From NCBI GenBank assembly GCA_003415625.1, contig PYIU01000006.1:496001-560000 (forward strand): DNA of 64,000 nucleotides. The letters are read 5' to 3'. The notes under the pieces are model-generated. The model did not search any database. It saw only the letters and a list, made by a program, of their open reading frames with translations, and was not told where the DNA came from. Below, piece by piece: positions 51,055-60,712 of this stretch. A program made the translations under genes and the position numbers. Numbering within the stretch: the first letter of the stretch is position 1; each line of letters opens with the position of its first letter. Origin of the DNA: Aquanectria penicillioides (Eukaryota > Ascomycota > Sordariomycetes > Hypocreales > Nectriaceae).

Positions 51055-51798
51055 TCAGGGGGGCGTGCTATCGCACCCATTCGTCGACGACCTACTGCTC
51101 GGAGCTCCGGGCCCGACCTCACAGGTTCCAACCGCCCGCACAGCCGCCGGATTCTTCACCGTCAGGTCCGGCCCCGGGTTGGGAATCATGACGTCCCTCG
51201 AATCCACCGTCACGCACCGGTTGCCCGTGTTTGCCCTGAAAATAGTTGGCCGCGCAAAGAACCCAGTCTTCTCGCTCCCAATCCCTCGTATGGTATTGAC
51301 CGATGCGCAGTTCATGTACATCTCTCGGTTGCCCAAGTTATTGAACCACGTCCATGCAAAGAGCGCTCGAGATTGAGTCGGCACATCAAAGGGTACACGG
51401 AATGGGATAATGTTGTCACCCATTACCGCAGGGCACCCGCCAATGTAGCTATGGAGCACCCGGAACGTCTTGCCTCCGTCGATGGACAGGGAAGCTTGAC
51501 ACGAGCCGCCATTGTGATTGGCATAGCCGGTCACGGTCATTGTGTATGTTTTGCCGCCCACAAAGGTGGCCACCGGCCTTCCCTCCGGTGTGGCCAAACG
51601 CCCATGATAGCCTTTGCAGGGGAAGTCGAAGCCGTCGCTCCGCAGCGGGTTCGTCATGCTCCAATCAATGTTGCCTCCAGCGTTGGGGTTGAATTTGGAA
51701 CGGAGCGCAGGTGGGTTTGAGAGTTGCATGTGTCCCAGGGCCCCGGATATCGCAGAGGCCAGGTAGAGAGCCAGGAGAGCGAGGATATGGGCTGCCAT
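51055..51798 (-). CDS. secreted AA11-like lytic polysaccharide monooxygenase
   Basis: A single exon of 247 aa. A signal peptide of 22 residues ends ...SGALG, so the mature protein starts with His23, as LPMOs need for their copper site. A second histidine in GYANHNGGSC (His95) can complete the histidine brace and EMYMNCA supplies the axial-region tyrosine. DGFDFPCK, GGCPA and FAWTWFNNLGNREMYMNC are close to AA11 enzymes, which oxidatively cut chitin. The C-terminal 70 residues are short and Pro/Ser-rich; there is no clear chitin-binding module. Four or more cysteines suggest disulfides. A role in chitin attack (self wall, other fungi or insects) is inferred from the family. Confidence 0.82.
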   Translation of the reverse strand: MAAHILALLALYLASAISGALGHMQLSNPPALRSKFNPNAGGNIDWSMTNPLRSDGFDFPCKGYHGRLATPEGRPVATFVGGKTYTMTVTGYANHNGGSCQASLSIDGGKTFRVLHSYIGGCPAVMGDNIIPFRVPFDVPTQSRALFAWTWFNNLGNREMYMNCASVNTIRGIGSEKTGFFARPTIFRANTGNRCVTVDSRDVMIPNPGPDLTVKNPAAVRAVGTCEVGPGAPSSRSSTNGCDSTPP

Positions 51799-52313
51799 CT
51801 TTGATGGATTAATCTCACAGAAATAGGCGTAAGTGTATCTTTTTCCACAAGAGCGGTCGACTCAATAGAAGAACTTATACGCTTCTCTCAAGAGCTGAAG
51901 TAGCTAACCTCTTCCCGGCCATTTATAGGCATTCAGGGGCCCATCTGGAATGGAGAGTCTTACAAAAATACGTGAAACGAGGAATTCTTCCAAAGCATTT
52001 GAATCACACGTGAACAACGCCTCGCATGAGTCTAACACAGGGGCGCTCACGACTGTTCATGTTGTTGAACTGTGACAGGCTGTTGGACTAGAGTGACTCT
52101 GTCATGACACTTGTCAGACAATGGGTTCGAGACGACTCGTTCACTGACATCTGACCGCAAGACTTCGTCCCACGACATGGGGCCTGGCCATAGCAGTGCC
52201 CGACCTAGTCTAGTGTGAGGCCATCATGAATGGGTACAAGAAGAAAGAAAAAAAAAGAAAAATAGAAATTTTCAAAAATGAAGGGGTAGCTGATGGAATT
52301 AAACCACCTCAGA
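51799..52313. other. intergenic region, LPMO promoter
   Basis: Carries the LPMO promoter and an A-rich run near 52228-52262 just 3' of the tRNA gene; on the minus strand this reads as T-rich sequence, which can serve as a polymerase III terminator. Confidence 0.5.
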
Positions 52314-52403
52314 TGGACGAACAGGGAATCGAACCCTGGACCACTCCCATATTCGAAGGACGAATTATGCTAAGGGAGTATTATACCACTAAACCATTCG
52401 CCC
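52314..52403 (-). tRNA. tRNA-Ala(AGC) with 18-base intron
   Basis: On the minus strand the 90 bases fold as a tRNA. The acceptor stem GGGCGAA pairs with TTCGTCC, including the G3-U70 wobble that is the alanine identity mark. The anticodon stem is CTCCC/GGGAG with loop TTAGCA...T, giving anticodon AGC. The T arm is CAGGG-TTCGATT-CCCTG and the discriminator base is A. An 18-base intron (about 52367-52350) sits one base 3' of the anticodon, the normal place, and can form its own hairpin ATTCG/CGAAT. The spliced length is 72. The D arm (GTTTAGTGGTATAAT) looks more like that of fungal tRNA-Gly than of standard tRNA-Ala. A-box and B-box (GGTTCGATTCC) are present. Confidence 0.88.
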
Positions 52404-53262
52404 GGTTGCTGTTGAATTGTCCGGCGTAAATGAGGTATATTCAGGTTGGTGGTGGTGTTGAGGGCTAGGGCAGATGAGGGATGGAGGCTCATTTTGCGAC
52501 GGCGGAGTCCCACCGCGAGGCGCCACCAGGGGCTGGTGTTACCCTAGAGTGAAGACTCGACGACTCGGTTCAAGTGTGGTGAGAGAAGGAAATTAACCGG
52601 ATATGTCCAGAAAATGGGCTTTGAGGTGTGTTTCGTGTGGTTATATAGGATACCTGTGCCCTGAAAGTAAATTTTAATGGTGTGACGTGGGGTTCTCTAT
52701 GTCGTATTCAACTTGACAGTGTACTTGGCTCACAGCTACGTGGGGGTGAGCGTAAACTAAGAAACCATCGGGCCTCTGTGAGAAAACGGCATGAATAAAA
52801 GGCCCAATAGAGCAAGCAGCCAGGAGAATGCAACGGTCAAGACGAACCAAAAGAAAAGAATGTCTGTCGATCAAGTGAGCCACATGTTAGACTAAGGTAA
52901 TGTGAGGCATGTGGTTTGGCGGCTGAGGCTTGGGCGAGGCAGAGGCTAAACCAACGACCCCACACACATGACATGACGCCCAAGGCCCAGGGCACAGGCA
53001 CAGAGGGTCCGGCTGATCCATAACATCCCCACCCGCGATCACAGCTCAGCTCCCCAACTCCGACTCCGACTCCACACGCTCTCCATCACCAACCACCAAA
53101 CCGCCAAACCGCCAAACCGCCAAATCTCCGCCACCGCCGCCCTCCCCAACTCTGAGCCTTCCAAAAGGCCGCCGCCGCCGCCGCCGCAGCAGCAGCAGCA
53201 TCCATCACCCTCCGTCTCCCGACAACGCGGCGCCCGAGCCACCTCCCCAAATCCAAATCCAA
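52404..53262. other. intergenic region, promoter of the Gtr1-like gene
   Basis: Holds tRNA 5' flank and, nearer 53262, CCAAAC repeats (53090-53125) and CCGCCG/CAG repeats (53167-53202). No further gene. Confidence 0.5.
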
Positions 53263-54481
53263 ATGGCGTCGTACATTGATACTCCCCTCGCCGAGGCGAC
53301 CCAGGCCCCCGCCGCCGAGATCGTCAACGAGGTCAAAAAGCCCAAGAAGAAAAAGGTCCTCCTCATGGGCAAGTCGGGCTCCGGAAAGTCGAGCATGCGC
53401 AGTATCATCTTTAGCAACTACATTGCCCGCGACACTCGCCGCCTGTAAGTCTCCCTCAGTCCCAATCCCAATCCCAATCCCAATCCCAATCCCAACCCCA
53501 GTCCAAGTGGTTCCCAGTATCAATATCAAAGCCTCCTATCTTCATGCTGCCCTTTTTGTGCTAACCCTCGTCCGCAGAGGTGCCACCATCGACATCGACC
53601 TCTCCCACATCAAGTTCCTCGGCAACCTCACCCTCAACCTCTGGGACTGCGGTGGCCAGGAGGCCTTTATGGAAAACTACCTCTCCCAGCAGCGCGTCCA
53701 CGTCTTCTCCAACGTCGGCGTCCTCATCTACGTCTTCGACATCGAGTCCCGCGACGTTGACCGTGACCTGGCCACCTACATCTCCATCCTGTCAGCCCTG
53801 CTGCAGTTCTCCCCCTCGGCCAAGATCTACATCCTCATCCACAAGATGGACCTGGTCGTCCCCACCGCCCGCGAGGCCGTCTACGACGAGCGCATCCGCG
53901 TCGTCCGCCAGAAGACGTCCGAGTACGCAAATTCGGTCGGCATCGTCCCCTCCGCCGTCGAGCTCACCCCCTTCGCCACCTCCATCTGGGACCAGAGTCT
54001 GTACAAGGCCTGGGCCTCCATCATCCACGACCTCGTCCCCAACCTTGCCGTCATTGAGCGCAACCTGGCCAACCTGGGCATGGCCATCGAGGCTGAGGAG
54101 CTTCTCCTTTTCGAGCGCACCTCGTTCCTAGCCGTCTCGTCCTGGACATCTCCCGAGGGCATGCGTAACCCCACCGAGGACCGCCTTGAGCGCATGTCCA
54201 ACATCATGAAGCACTTCAAACAGAGCATCTCCCGCTTCACCGGTACCACTCGTAACGCCGAGCAGTTTATCCGCATGGAGCACAAGGCAGGCATGCGCTT
54301 CAGCCTCTTCATTCTCAAGTTCACCACAAACACCTACCTCATGGTTGTTCTGCCCCCCGGCGAGGCTCGCTTCAACGCTGCCATGCTCAACTGCCAGATT
54401 GCTATCGAGCACTTCAAGTTCCTCGACGGACCAGCCATCCAAATCGCTGCGCAAAACGCCAACGCCTCTGCATCTGGCTAG
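53263..54481 (+). CDS. gtr1: Gtr1/RagA-type small GTPase
   Basis: Two exons: 53263-53444 and 53578-54481 (361 aa). The G1 loop is [10 protein letters not shown], the G3 motif WDCGGQE and the G4-like motif HKMD, all in the order and spacing of Rag A/B and yeast Gtr1; the C-terminal half is the roadblock-like dimerisation part. Gtr1 pairs with Gtr2 on the vacuole and passes amino-acid sufficiency to TORC1. Length is near that of family members (about 310-360). The intron holds six CCCAAT units (53461-53496), so its exact length may vary. The start is well placed: it opens a short, Lys-rich lead into the G1 loop. Confidence 0.95.
53461..53496 (+). repeat. CCCAAT hexamer repeat in the gtr1 intron
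   Basis: Six copies of CCCAAT head to tail, followed by a near copy. Confined to the intron. Confidence 0.85.
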
Positions 54482-54962
54482 GGAAGAGATTAAGCTATTT
54501 CGTCACGGGGATGAAGCGGTCAACTTTTTTTCTTCTCGTCTTCAAAAGAGGAGGGACGCTTAGCATTTGGTTGTTTCACATCTTGTCTTGGGCGTTGGGG
54601 CGTCGAGATACCACATATTGTGTATGTAATGAGTGGCGTTGGCAAAGGTGCATTTCTGGATATTTATCATTAGAAGAGCTACTTCACAGTGCCTGTATGA
54701 AACCGAAAAAAATGGCCAACTGATGAATAGAGAATGTGTGTTTCGACATCACCGCCATTGGTGTCTCTTCAATGTCATATGATATTGCCAAAGAAACGTG
54801 GTCCTCAAGACCATCTATTGTGATTTTGTCATGCCTACATAAGCAGCCCTGTGGCCATGAAGGTTGTCCTCATTCTATAAATCCACTTCCGGACATTGGC
54901 ATGCCTTGAGCGTTGTGCTCATCTGTCCACCCTTTGACGCCAACCCAAGAACCAGATCATAA
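54482..54962. other. convergent gap between gtr1 and shp1
   Basis: 3' flanks of both genes; no gene seen. Confidence 0.5.
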
Positions 54963-56350
54963 TCAAGCCCACTTGACCACCGCTGTGCCACCCTTCTTGA
55001 ACTCGGCCATCTCTCCGAGGACCAGGCTACGGTCGGTATGCTCCTTGTTGGGGAATGTTGTGGCCAGGACCCAAGGGCGAGTTCGAGTATCGGCCGACGC
55101 ACCCTGGACGAAGCCGTAAACATCATCAAGTGTGTGTGTGGTATTGAAGCGGGCGGGTAATCTGGTTCCATCAGGCAATTGAATGCGAATCATGATAGTT
55201 GGCTGAGAGTCATCTACAGTAGGAGTGCCGCCTGCGCTGGTAGAGGTAGCGGCTGATGTGGAAACTGCTGCGTTCAGCGAAGTGGTGGGCTCATTTCCGT
55301 CGCCAGGCACAGGGCTTCCCAGTCGTCTGCCAGAGCCTTCAAATGGTTTATATTTCTTAGGCTGGGGCTTGTAGGGTTCATCATGCTGGTGAAGCTTCAC
55401 GTCAACAGGTTGGTCGTGCTGCACATTCATGAGATGCAGGGGTGCACGACCAGATCGAATCATCTGCAAGTCAACCTGGTTTGCCGGATCGTCGAAGCGA
55501 CGCAGCTCCCCATCATCGATGCTGAAGCCATCCTGCCAGATGTGAAGTACTCGTTCTTGAGTTTGGGTGCTGCCGGGTCGGGCAGGGCCGAGGGGATCAG
55601 GGACACTTCGACTTTCGACGCCGTCGCCGCCAAGCGTCATGCCCGTGCCACGGAAGGAGGTCGGCTGGGAAGGACCAGCCTCAGACTCATTGTCTGGGCG
55701 CGAAGCATTTCTATCCGATGTTAGGTTACTCTTCAACTAGGAAGCCCAAATGACACTGATAACTTACGCTCTAGCCTTGGCGAGGATGTCACTGATGATC
55801 TTTTTGGGACCTCCCTCCGTATTGGGGTCTTGAACAGCCAAGCCGGACTTCTCACCACCGGCAAACAGGTTTCCTCGACCATCATTATCCTCATCGCCGT
55901 CCATATCGTCATCGTCGTCATCATCATCGTCATGATGATGCGATCCACTGCCCCCAAGAGATCCTAGGGTAGCGATACCCTTTCGTTTAGGCTGCGAAGC
56001 CGACTTGCTGGCGGCACGACTGCTAGAACCAGCCTCGGGAGCTGGTCGACCATCGAGAGTTCTGGGGCCAGTGTAGTTTTCGGAAGCAGCTTGGGATTGT
56101 GATTGCTGGCCTCCTCGATCATCCTCGGCGTCCTCAAACCAAGAAGTGGCGGCGGCACTGATGTCCCAGTTGTGAGCCTCGAGATACTGGGTGGCCTGGT
56201 TCATGGGGTCAGTGCTGGCACGGCATATGGATTTCGGACCCTTTTCAAGACCGTTCAGATCGGGAAATCTATACACACCTCCTCTGGAGTCGAATTGCAC
56301 ATGGCGGAAAACTGGCGGACCTTGGTCTCGGGATCTTCTGAGTCGGCCAT
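54963..56350 (-). CDS. shp1: Shp1/p47 UBX-domain cofactor of Cdc48
   Basis: Three exons on the minus strand: 56350-56277, 56214-55768, 55710-54963 (422 aa). The donor of intron 1 is read as GTGTAT, because this alone keeps the UBA-like domain intact (TPEEVTDPMNQATQYLEA). Order: UBA-like domain (to about residue 50), Asp/His-rich low-complexity stretch, SEP domain (HIWQDGFSIDDGELRRFDDP, MIRSGRAP), and a C-terminal UBX domain (IMIRIQLPDG, ATTFPN, ending VVKWA). The Phe-Pro pair in the UBX loop contacts Cdc48. The protein brings Cdc48/p97 to ubiquitinated substrates in membrane fusion, autophagy and phosphatase maturation. It diverges from mim1 across a 768 bp promoter region. Confidence 0.93.
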
Positions 56351-57118
56351 GGTGAATCAAGCGGGAGGCGGGGTATCTGGGAGCAAGAAAACAGAAGTGG
56401 AATGATGCAACAGGCGAGATCCTGACGCAGTGAAGCGCAGAGTCGATCGCTTTAATAAAGAGAGATAGTAGGTATCCACAGGATCCACGAGGATGCAGAC
56501 GAGCTCGTGGGAAAGTAAGATGGTGGTTGGAAGTTGAAATGTGGTTTGTAGATGGAACGTCAATGATTGGCAATATGTATGGTAGGCAGGCAACTCGTCG
56601 CCTCGTCAGCCAAGCTCCAGGTTGCTAATAAAGTGGGACAGGTGCACCCCGGTACGTACCTCGAACCTTCCATCCGAGAAGCTCTACAGGAAGATCATAC
56701 CTGGCAGGGGTTTCTTAGTGGCGGCGGCGGTGGTGGCTGGTGAGGAGATAGCAGGGCTGGTGCTGTTGTTGGTGATACGTACCATGCCATAAATGCACCC
56801 CACCGGAACAGCGATCCACCGAAGCCCCGTTGCTCAACTAGAAGCTGTTTGACGGCCACGGGCCACCCTCCAACCTTACGTAAGGATCTTGGGGACAGCG
56901 GCAAGTCAGTCCGGCTCACAGCCGATCGTCAACACCATCCTCGGCCGTTTGTTGAAGCTTGCTAGTTCTCCTCCTGCACCGACGAACCCGTCTCTCCGTC
57001 CCTCGCCATCCCGCGGCACCTCAAATCTTCCGGGCCGACCATCGTAGCCCTTCCCGACCCTGCTCGACGCACTTTCCTCAGCTTCCCACCTTCTCTCCAT
57101 CGAGAAACATCTTCCACA
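56351..57118. promoter_or_regulatory. divergent promoter region of shp1 and mim1
   Basis: 768 bp between two start codons read outward. No coding frame of note. CT-rich sequence lies just before the mim1 start (56960-57118). A GGCGGCGGTGGTGG short repeat is at 56718-56733. Confidence 0.55.
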
Positions 57119-57579
57119 ATGTCCTCCGACTCGCCTCTCCAGAACCTCGCCGAGTCCGGCGTTACGATTCGCTCGGATAGTGAGCTGTATTCGGGAGCTG
57201 AAGAACTCTCATCGGTCCCTTCTTCGAACTCTCCTGTTATTTTGTACAGACCTCCGACCGTGTGGTCCTTGTTGAGGGGAGCTGCCATCAACCTGCTCCT
57301 ACCCTTTATCAACGGCATGATGCTGGGTTTCGGAGAGCTATTTGCCCACGAGGCTGCCTTTAGGCTAGGATGGGGAGGCACCAAGGTGAGCCCTTCTTAC
57401 CAGTTGGATATCATGCATTGGAGTCCTGTCGTTTATAAGACATGATTCCAAGCGGTGATTTTGCCAACACTCCCTTCCGACAGCTCGAGAAACGAGACAC
57501 TAACAAACTGTAGGTATTTCCCCTCTTCCGACGGAGAGCTCACCCCATCGGGCCGGGTATTGAACTTCGTGACCGGTAA
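57119..57579 (+). CDS. mim1: Mim1/Tom13 mitochondrial outer-membrane biogenesis protein
   Basis: Two exons: 57119-57385 and 57514-57579 (110 aa). The single membrane segment is the hallmark: LLRGAAINLLLPFINGMMLG, with GxxxG-type small residues, followed by GFGELFAHEAAFRLGW. The acidic Ser-rich N-terminus is cytosolic. Exon 2 gives the basic tail VFPLFRRRAHP. Mim1 with Mim2 inserts alpha-helical proteins into the mitochondrial outer membrane and helps build the TOM complex. Length matches the family (about 110-115). It lies directly upstream of the oxa1 gene on the same strand. Confidence 0.9.
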
Positions 57580-58176
57580 TCTCGATACATCTCTTGATCG
57601 ATCGAAATTTTGAACTCGAAGTAAAATGACCATTCGAGACTTGGATCGGAGGCAGTCTTGCCCCAGGGACGACTTAAAAGCCAGGGTCGGCGGGCAGACA
57701 CCAATATCATTCACCACCATCTCACCACCTATTTACCCATCCGACTTGGTCTAAAGAGTATATAAGAGGCCAATCCGTCGAGGGACTTAAGGAGAAGACA
57801 TGGATACAGCATGGAATATGGCATATGTAATGGCTACAATTAGACACGAACTCGGGACTCAGCGATGATGCGGGAACAGATGCCCGAATGTAGATTTAAT
57901 CTCAACAGGGCAAAAGTTCCCACAAAGTACCCGACTCAGATCCTCTAATGTTTCTCACCTCATGAAGTATTTTCTCTTTATACCCACCCTTCAAATATTC
58001 AAATTCCAGCGTCTTGTTCTCTTCACTTGATGTGCTAGACACACTGACCACCGCCGTGTTCCGGGGGCCGACCTCCGGACACGTGACCCGGTCCAGGGTC
58101 CAAAAAATTCCCTAGATGCATCGCGCATCAGCGCCAATCTTCATACTCGACCACCCCATCCCCCACGTCCGCCGCC
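57580..58176. promoter_or_regulatory. intergenic region, oxa1 promoter
   Basis: 597 bp between mim1 and oxa1, both on the plus strand. No gene. Ends in a short AT-rich to GC-rich switch before the oxa1 start. Confidence 0.5.
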
Positions 58177-59757
58177 ATGCTCCCAAGCAGAGGAATTGTG
58201 CGCTCCCTGCCCTCGGGGGCGTTCCAGAGGCAACTCTCCAGCCAGCCCGTACGTTGTTTACGCCATCTTTGGGCCGCAATGGCTCTTCGAAACCCCTCAG
58301 TCCTCGGCCTTTGCTGACCATGCCATATGTTGTAGATTTCGAGGACTCTCACCCGACGACTTGGAGATGGCCGCCAATTCGGAACCGCAATGAAAAGCCC
58401 CCGCGCTACCTTAGTGACTGGCTCGCGCGTTGGTGTGAAAGGTATTGCGGCTCCTGCTGTGCTGGGTGGTGTCAGGACCCTGTCGCTCTGGGGCTATGGA
58501 TCGAAGAAGACTGAGCAGCCCGCTGCCGAGACTGCGGCAACCACGACGACGATCGAGCCCGAGGCCGCCGCGCAACCCGTTGTTGTCGAAACTCCCGCCG
58601 CCGTGGCGCCCGCTGAGGCTGTTACTGCCTCCGCTACTACCGATGCCCCGGTCCTCCCTACCGATCTCGACCTCGCCTCGATCGCCGATCTGGGTAACGC
58701 CAACATTCTCAACATGGAGGAGGGCCTGGGATATCTCTCAGCACTCGGTCTTGATTACGGCTGGGGTCCTACCTCTGTGATGCAGTGGATGCTAGAGCAT
58801 GTCCACGTCTACACCGGCCTCGGCTGGGGTGCTTCCATCATTACTACAGCCCTGCTCCTCCGTGCTGCCATGCTCTACCCTCAGATTCGTAGCATGCGCT
58901 TCAGCGCCAAGATGAACGAGCTGCGCAAGGATCCTCGCTCCAAGGAGGCCATGGAGCTCGTCCAGAGGGGCTACATGACCAACGACCGTGAGATGATCCA
59001 GAAGGGTCAGTTCCTCAACAAGATGATCCGAGAGGAGCATGGTGCTTCTACTTCAGGCATGCTGTGGGCCTTCCTTCAGATCCCCTTCAGTTTCGGTCTG
59101 TTCCGTATCATCAGCGGCATGTCCAATATTCCCGTGCCTTCCCTTGAGTCTGCTGGTTTCCTCTGGTTCACCGACCTGACGTCCTCTGATCCTTACTTTA
59201 TCCTCCCCGCAGTGGGCTCCGGTCTTCTGTTCGGTGCTATGCTGGTATGTTTCTAGTCACCTACATAACGACTCTGAGCTCAACCTAACATCCTACCTAT
59301 AGGTCAACTCCAAGTATGCCCCTGCTTCACAAAAGCAGATGATGAAGAAGATGATGTGGGTATTTGGTACCGTCGGTTTCATTGGTACTACCTTCCTATC
59401 TGCCGGTGTCAACCTGATGATGGTTTCAACTGGTTCCGCCACCCTCCTCCAAGCTGTCCTTCTCAACAACGAGTCGGTCCGCCGTGTCGTCGGCCTCCCC
59501 ATTCTCGCTGTTGAAGAGATCAAGTACGAGGCCCCCGACCGGTTAGCCCCGGCATCTCTGGCCTCCGCGAGCGTCTCACCAACAACCTTGACGACATGAA
59601 GAAGGGCCTGAGTGATCAGGTCACCAACGTCACCGGCAAGTACCAGGGTACAGAGGCCGAGCGCGCTGAGAAGAAGCGCCAGGAGAACCTCCGCAAGCTT
59701 GAGCAGATGCGCCGACAGCTTGAGCGGGATGAGTTCGACAAGAAGTACAAGCGGTAA
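58177..59757 (+). CDS. oxa1: Oxa1 mitochondrial inner-membrane insertase; one apparent frameshift near the C-terminus
   Basis: Exons 58177-58248, 58336-59244 and 59303-59757. The N-terminus is Arg/Ser-rich without acidic residues, a mitochondrial presequence, followed by an Ala/Glu/Val/Thr-rich spacer. The YidC/Oxa1 core starts around LDYGWGPTSVMQWMLEHVHV and has the usual five helices (for example GWGASIITTALLLRAAM, MLWAFLQIPFSFGLFRII). The C-terminal tail is Lys/Arg-rich (RQENLRKLEQMRRQLERD), as needed for ribosome binding. Between them the frame changes at a C5 run (59532-59536): as printed, translation leaves the conserved frame and ends at 59599, removing the ribosome-binding tail. One more C would restore about 478 aa. 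Oxa1 inserts mitochondrially made and some imported proteins into the inner membrane. Confidence 0.92.
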
Positions 59758-60712
59758 ACATTGAACCCCCTGTACTCAACTGCGCCACTTCCCAAAGCAA
59801 GAAAAATCATGCGTTCGGGGAATGGTACTAGGGAATGTATGACATAGCAGAGAAGCCCCCTTGAAACATGCCAAAAAGGAGCGGCAGTCGTTGAATGGGC
59901 CGGTGTAAATATATCGGGTGAGTTGGAAGGAGAAGGGACTCGGACTTCCTTGAGGGAAAAGGCATCTAAATCTCCCCCGATCTGCGGCAGCGTCAAGGGG
60001 AAAGGGGGGGGGGGGGGGTTGCTGTATTCATTGTACAATAGAGGCATATGGGGAGGCGGAAATTAACAAAACGGAAGCCCCCTTTGGCGTGCAGGAAACC
60101 GAATGAACGATGTACAGGTATGCAATGTAATAGACCTGGGAACTCCCATTCTCATAAAAAAAAATACCCAACTACTCACTGCACCGTCTTGTCAAAATGC
60201 TGTGATATGTGCGCTTCTGCCATGGTGTATCCAGTCACAAACTCTCTCTCGGCTAAATCCCATCGTCACAAAGTTCAAGGTTGCAACAGCTCTCGCCCAA
60301 GAATCGACGTCACCGCCAACAGGAACCGTTGACTGATCCAAATCGCAAACGCCGCCTCCGGTCTCCCACGACTTGCTTTGCATGTCTCCATTATTCGGAA
60401 CTAATGTATAGCCTAATATCGCGGGCCCCTTTCCGCCCGTGCTGTGCCACTTTTCGAGGCTCACCCCCCTTTTCCCCCATCCCATCGAGGGGGCCTCGGG
60501 GGGCAACAAGAAAAAAATAAATAGTTCAAATGCTTTAATGGTGCTTTCACAAGGAAGATAATAAGGTCCTCTTTCCTTCTCCATCGATTCCTGCACATTC
60601 CATGGCATTCGCCATTGCTCCCTCTGCTCTATTCCGAAGGCCTTCGCTCGTCGTTATGAATGATTGCTTCCAACAGCCCTCCACTTACACACGACCCCGC
60701 TGATTTAAAACA
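59758..60712. other. convergent gap between oxa1 and urc4
   Basis: 955 bp with a G-run (60005-60019) and no gene found. A frame of 138 codons on the minus strand (60192-60608) has no recognisable features. Confidence 0.5.

Noticed and set aside
47984..51798. Secondary-metabolite cluster around the P450 and the oxidoreductase
   Set aside because: No polyketide, peptide or terpene synthase, no pathway transporter and no dedicated regulator lie nearby; the oxidoreductase is 8 kb away across unrelated genes.
59525..59600. Programmed ribosomal frameshift in oxa1
   Set aside because: The site is a C run without a slippery heptamer or nearby structure, and two other genes show similar one-base gaps, so error is likelier.
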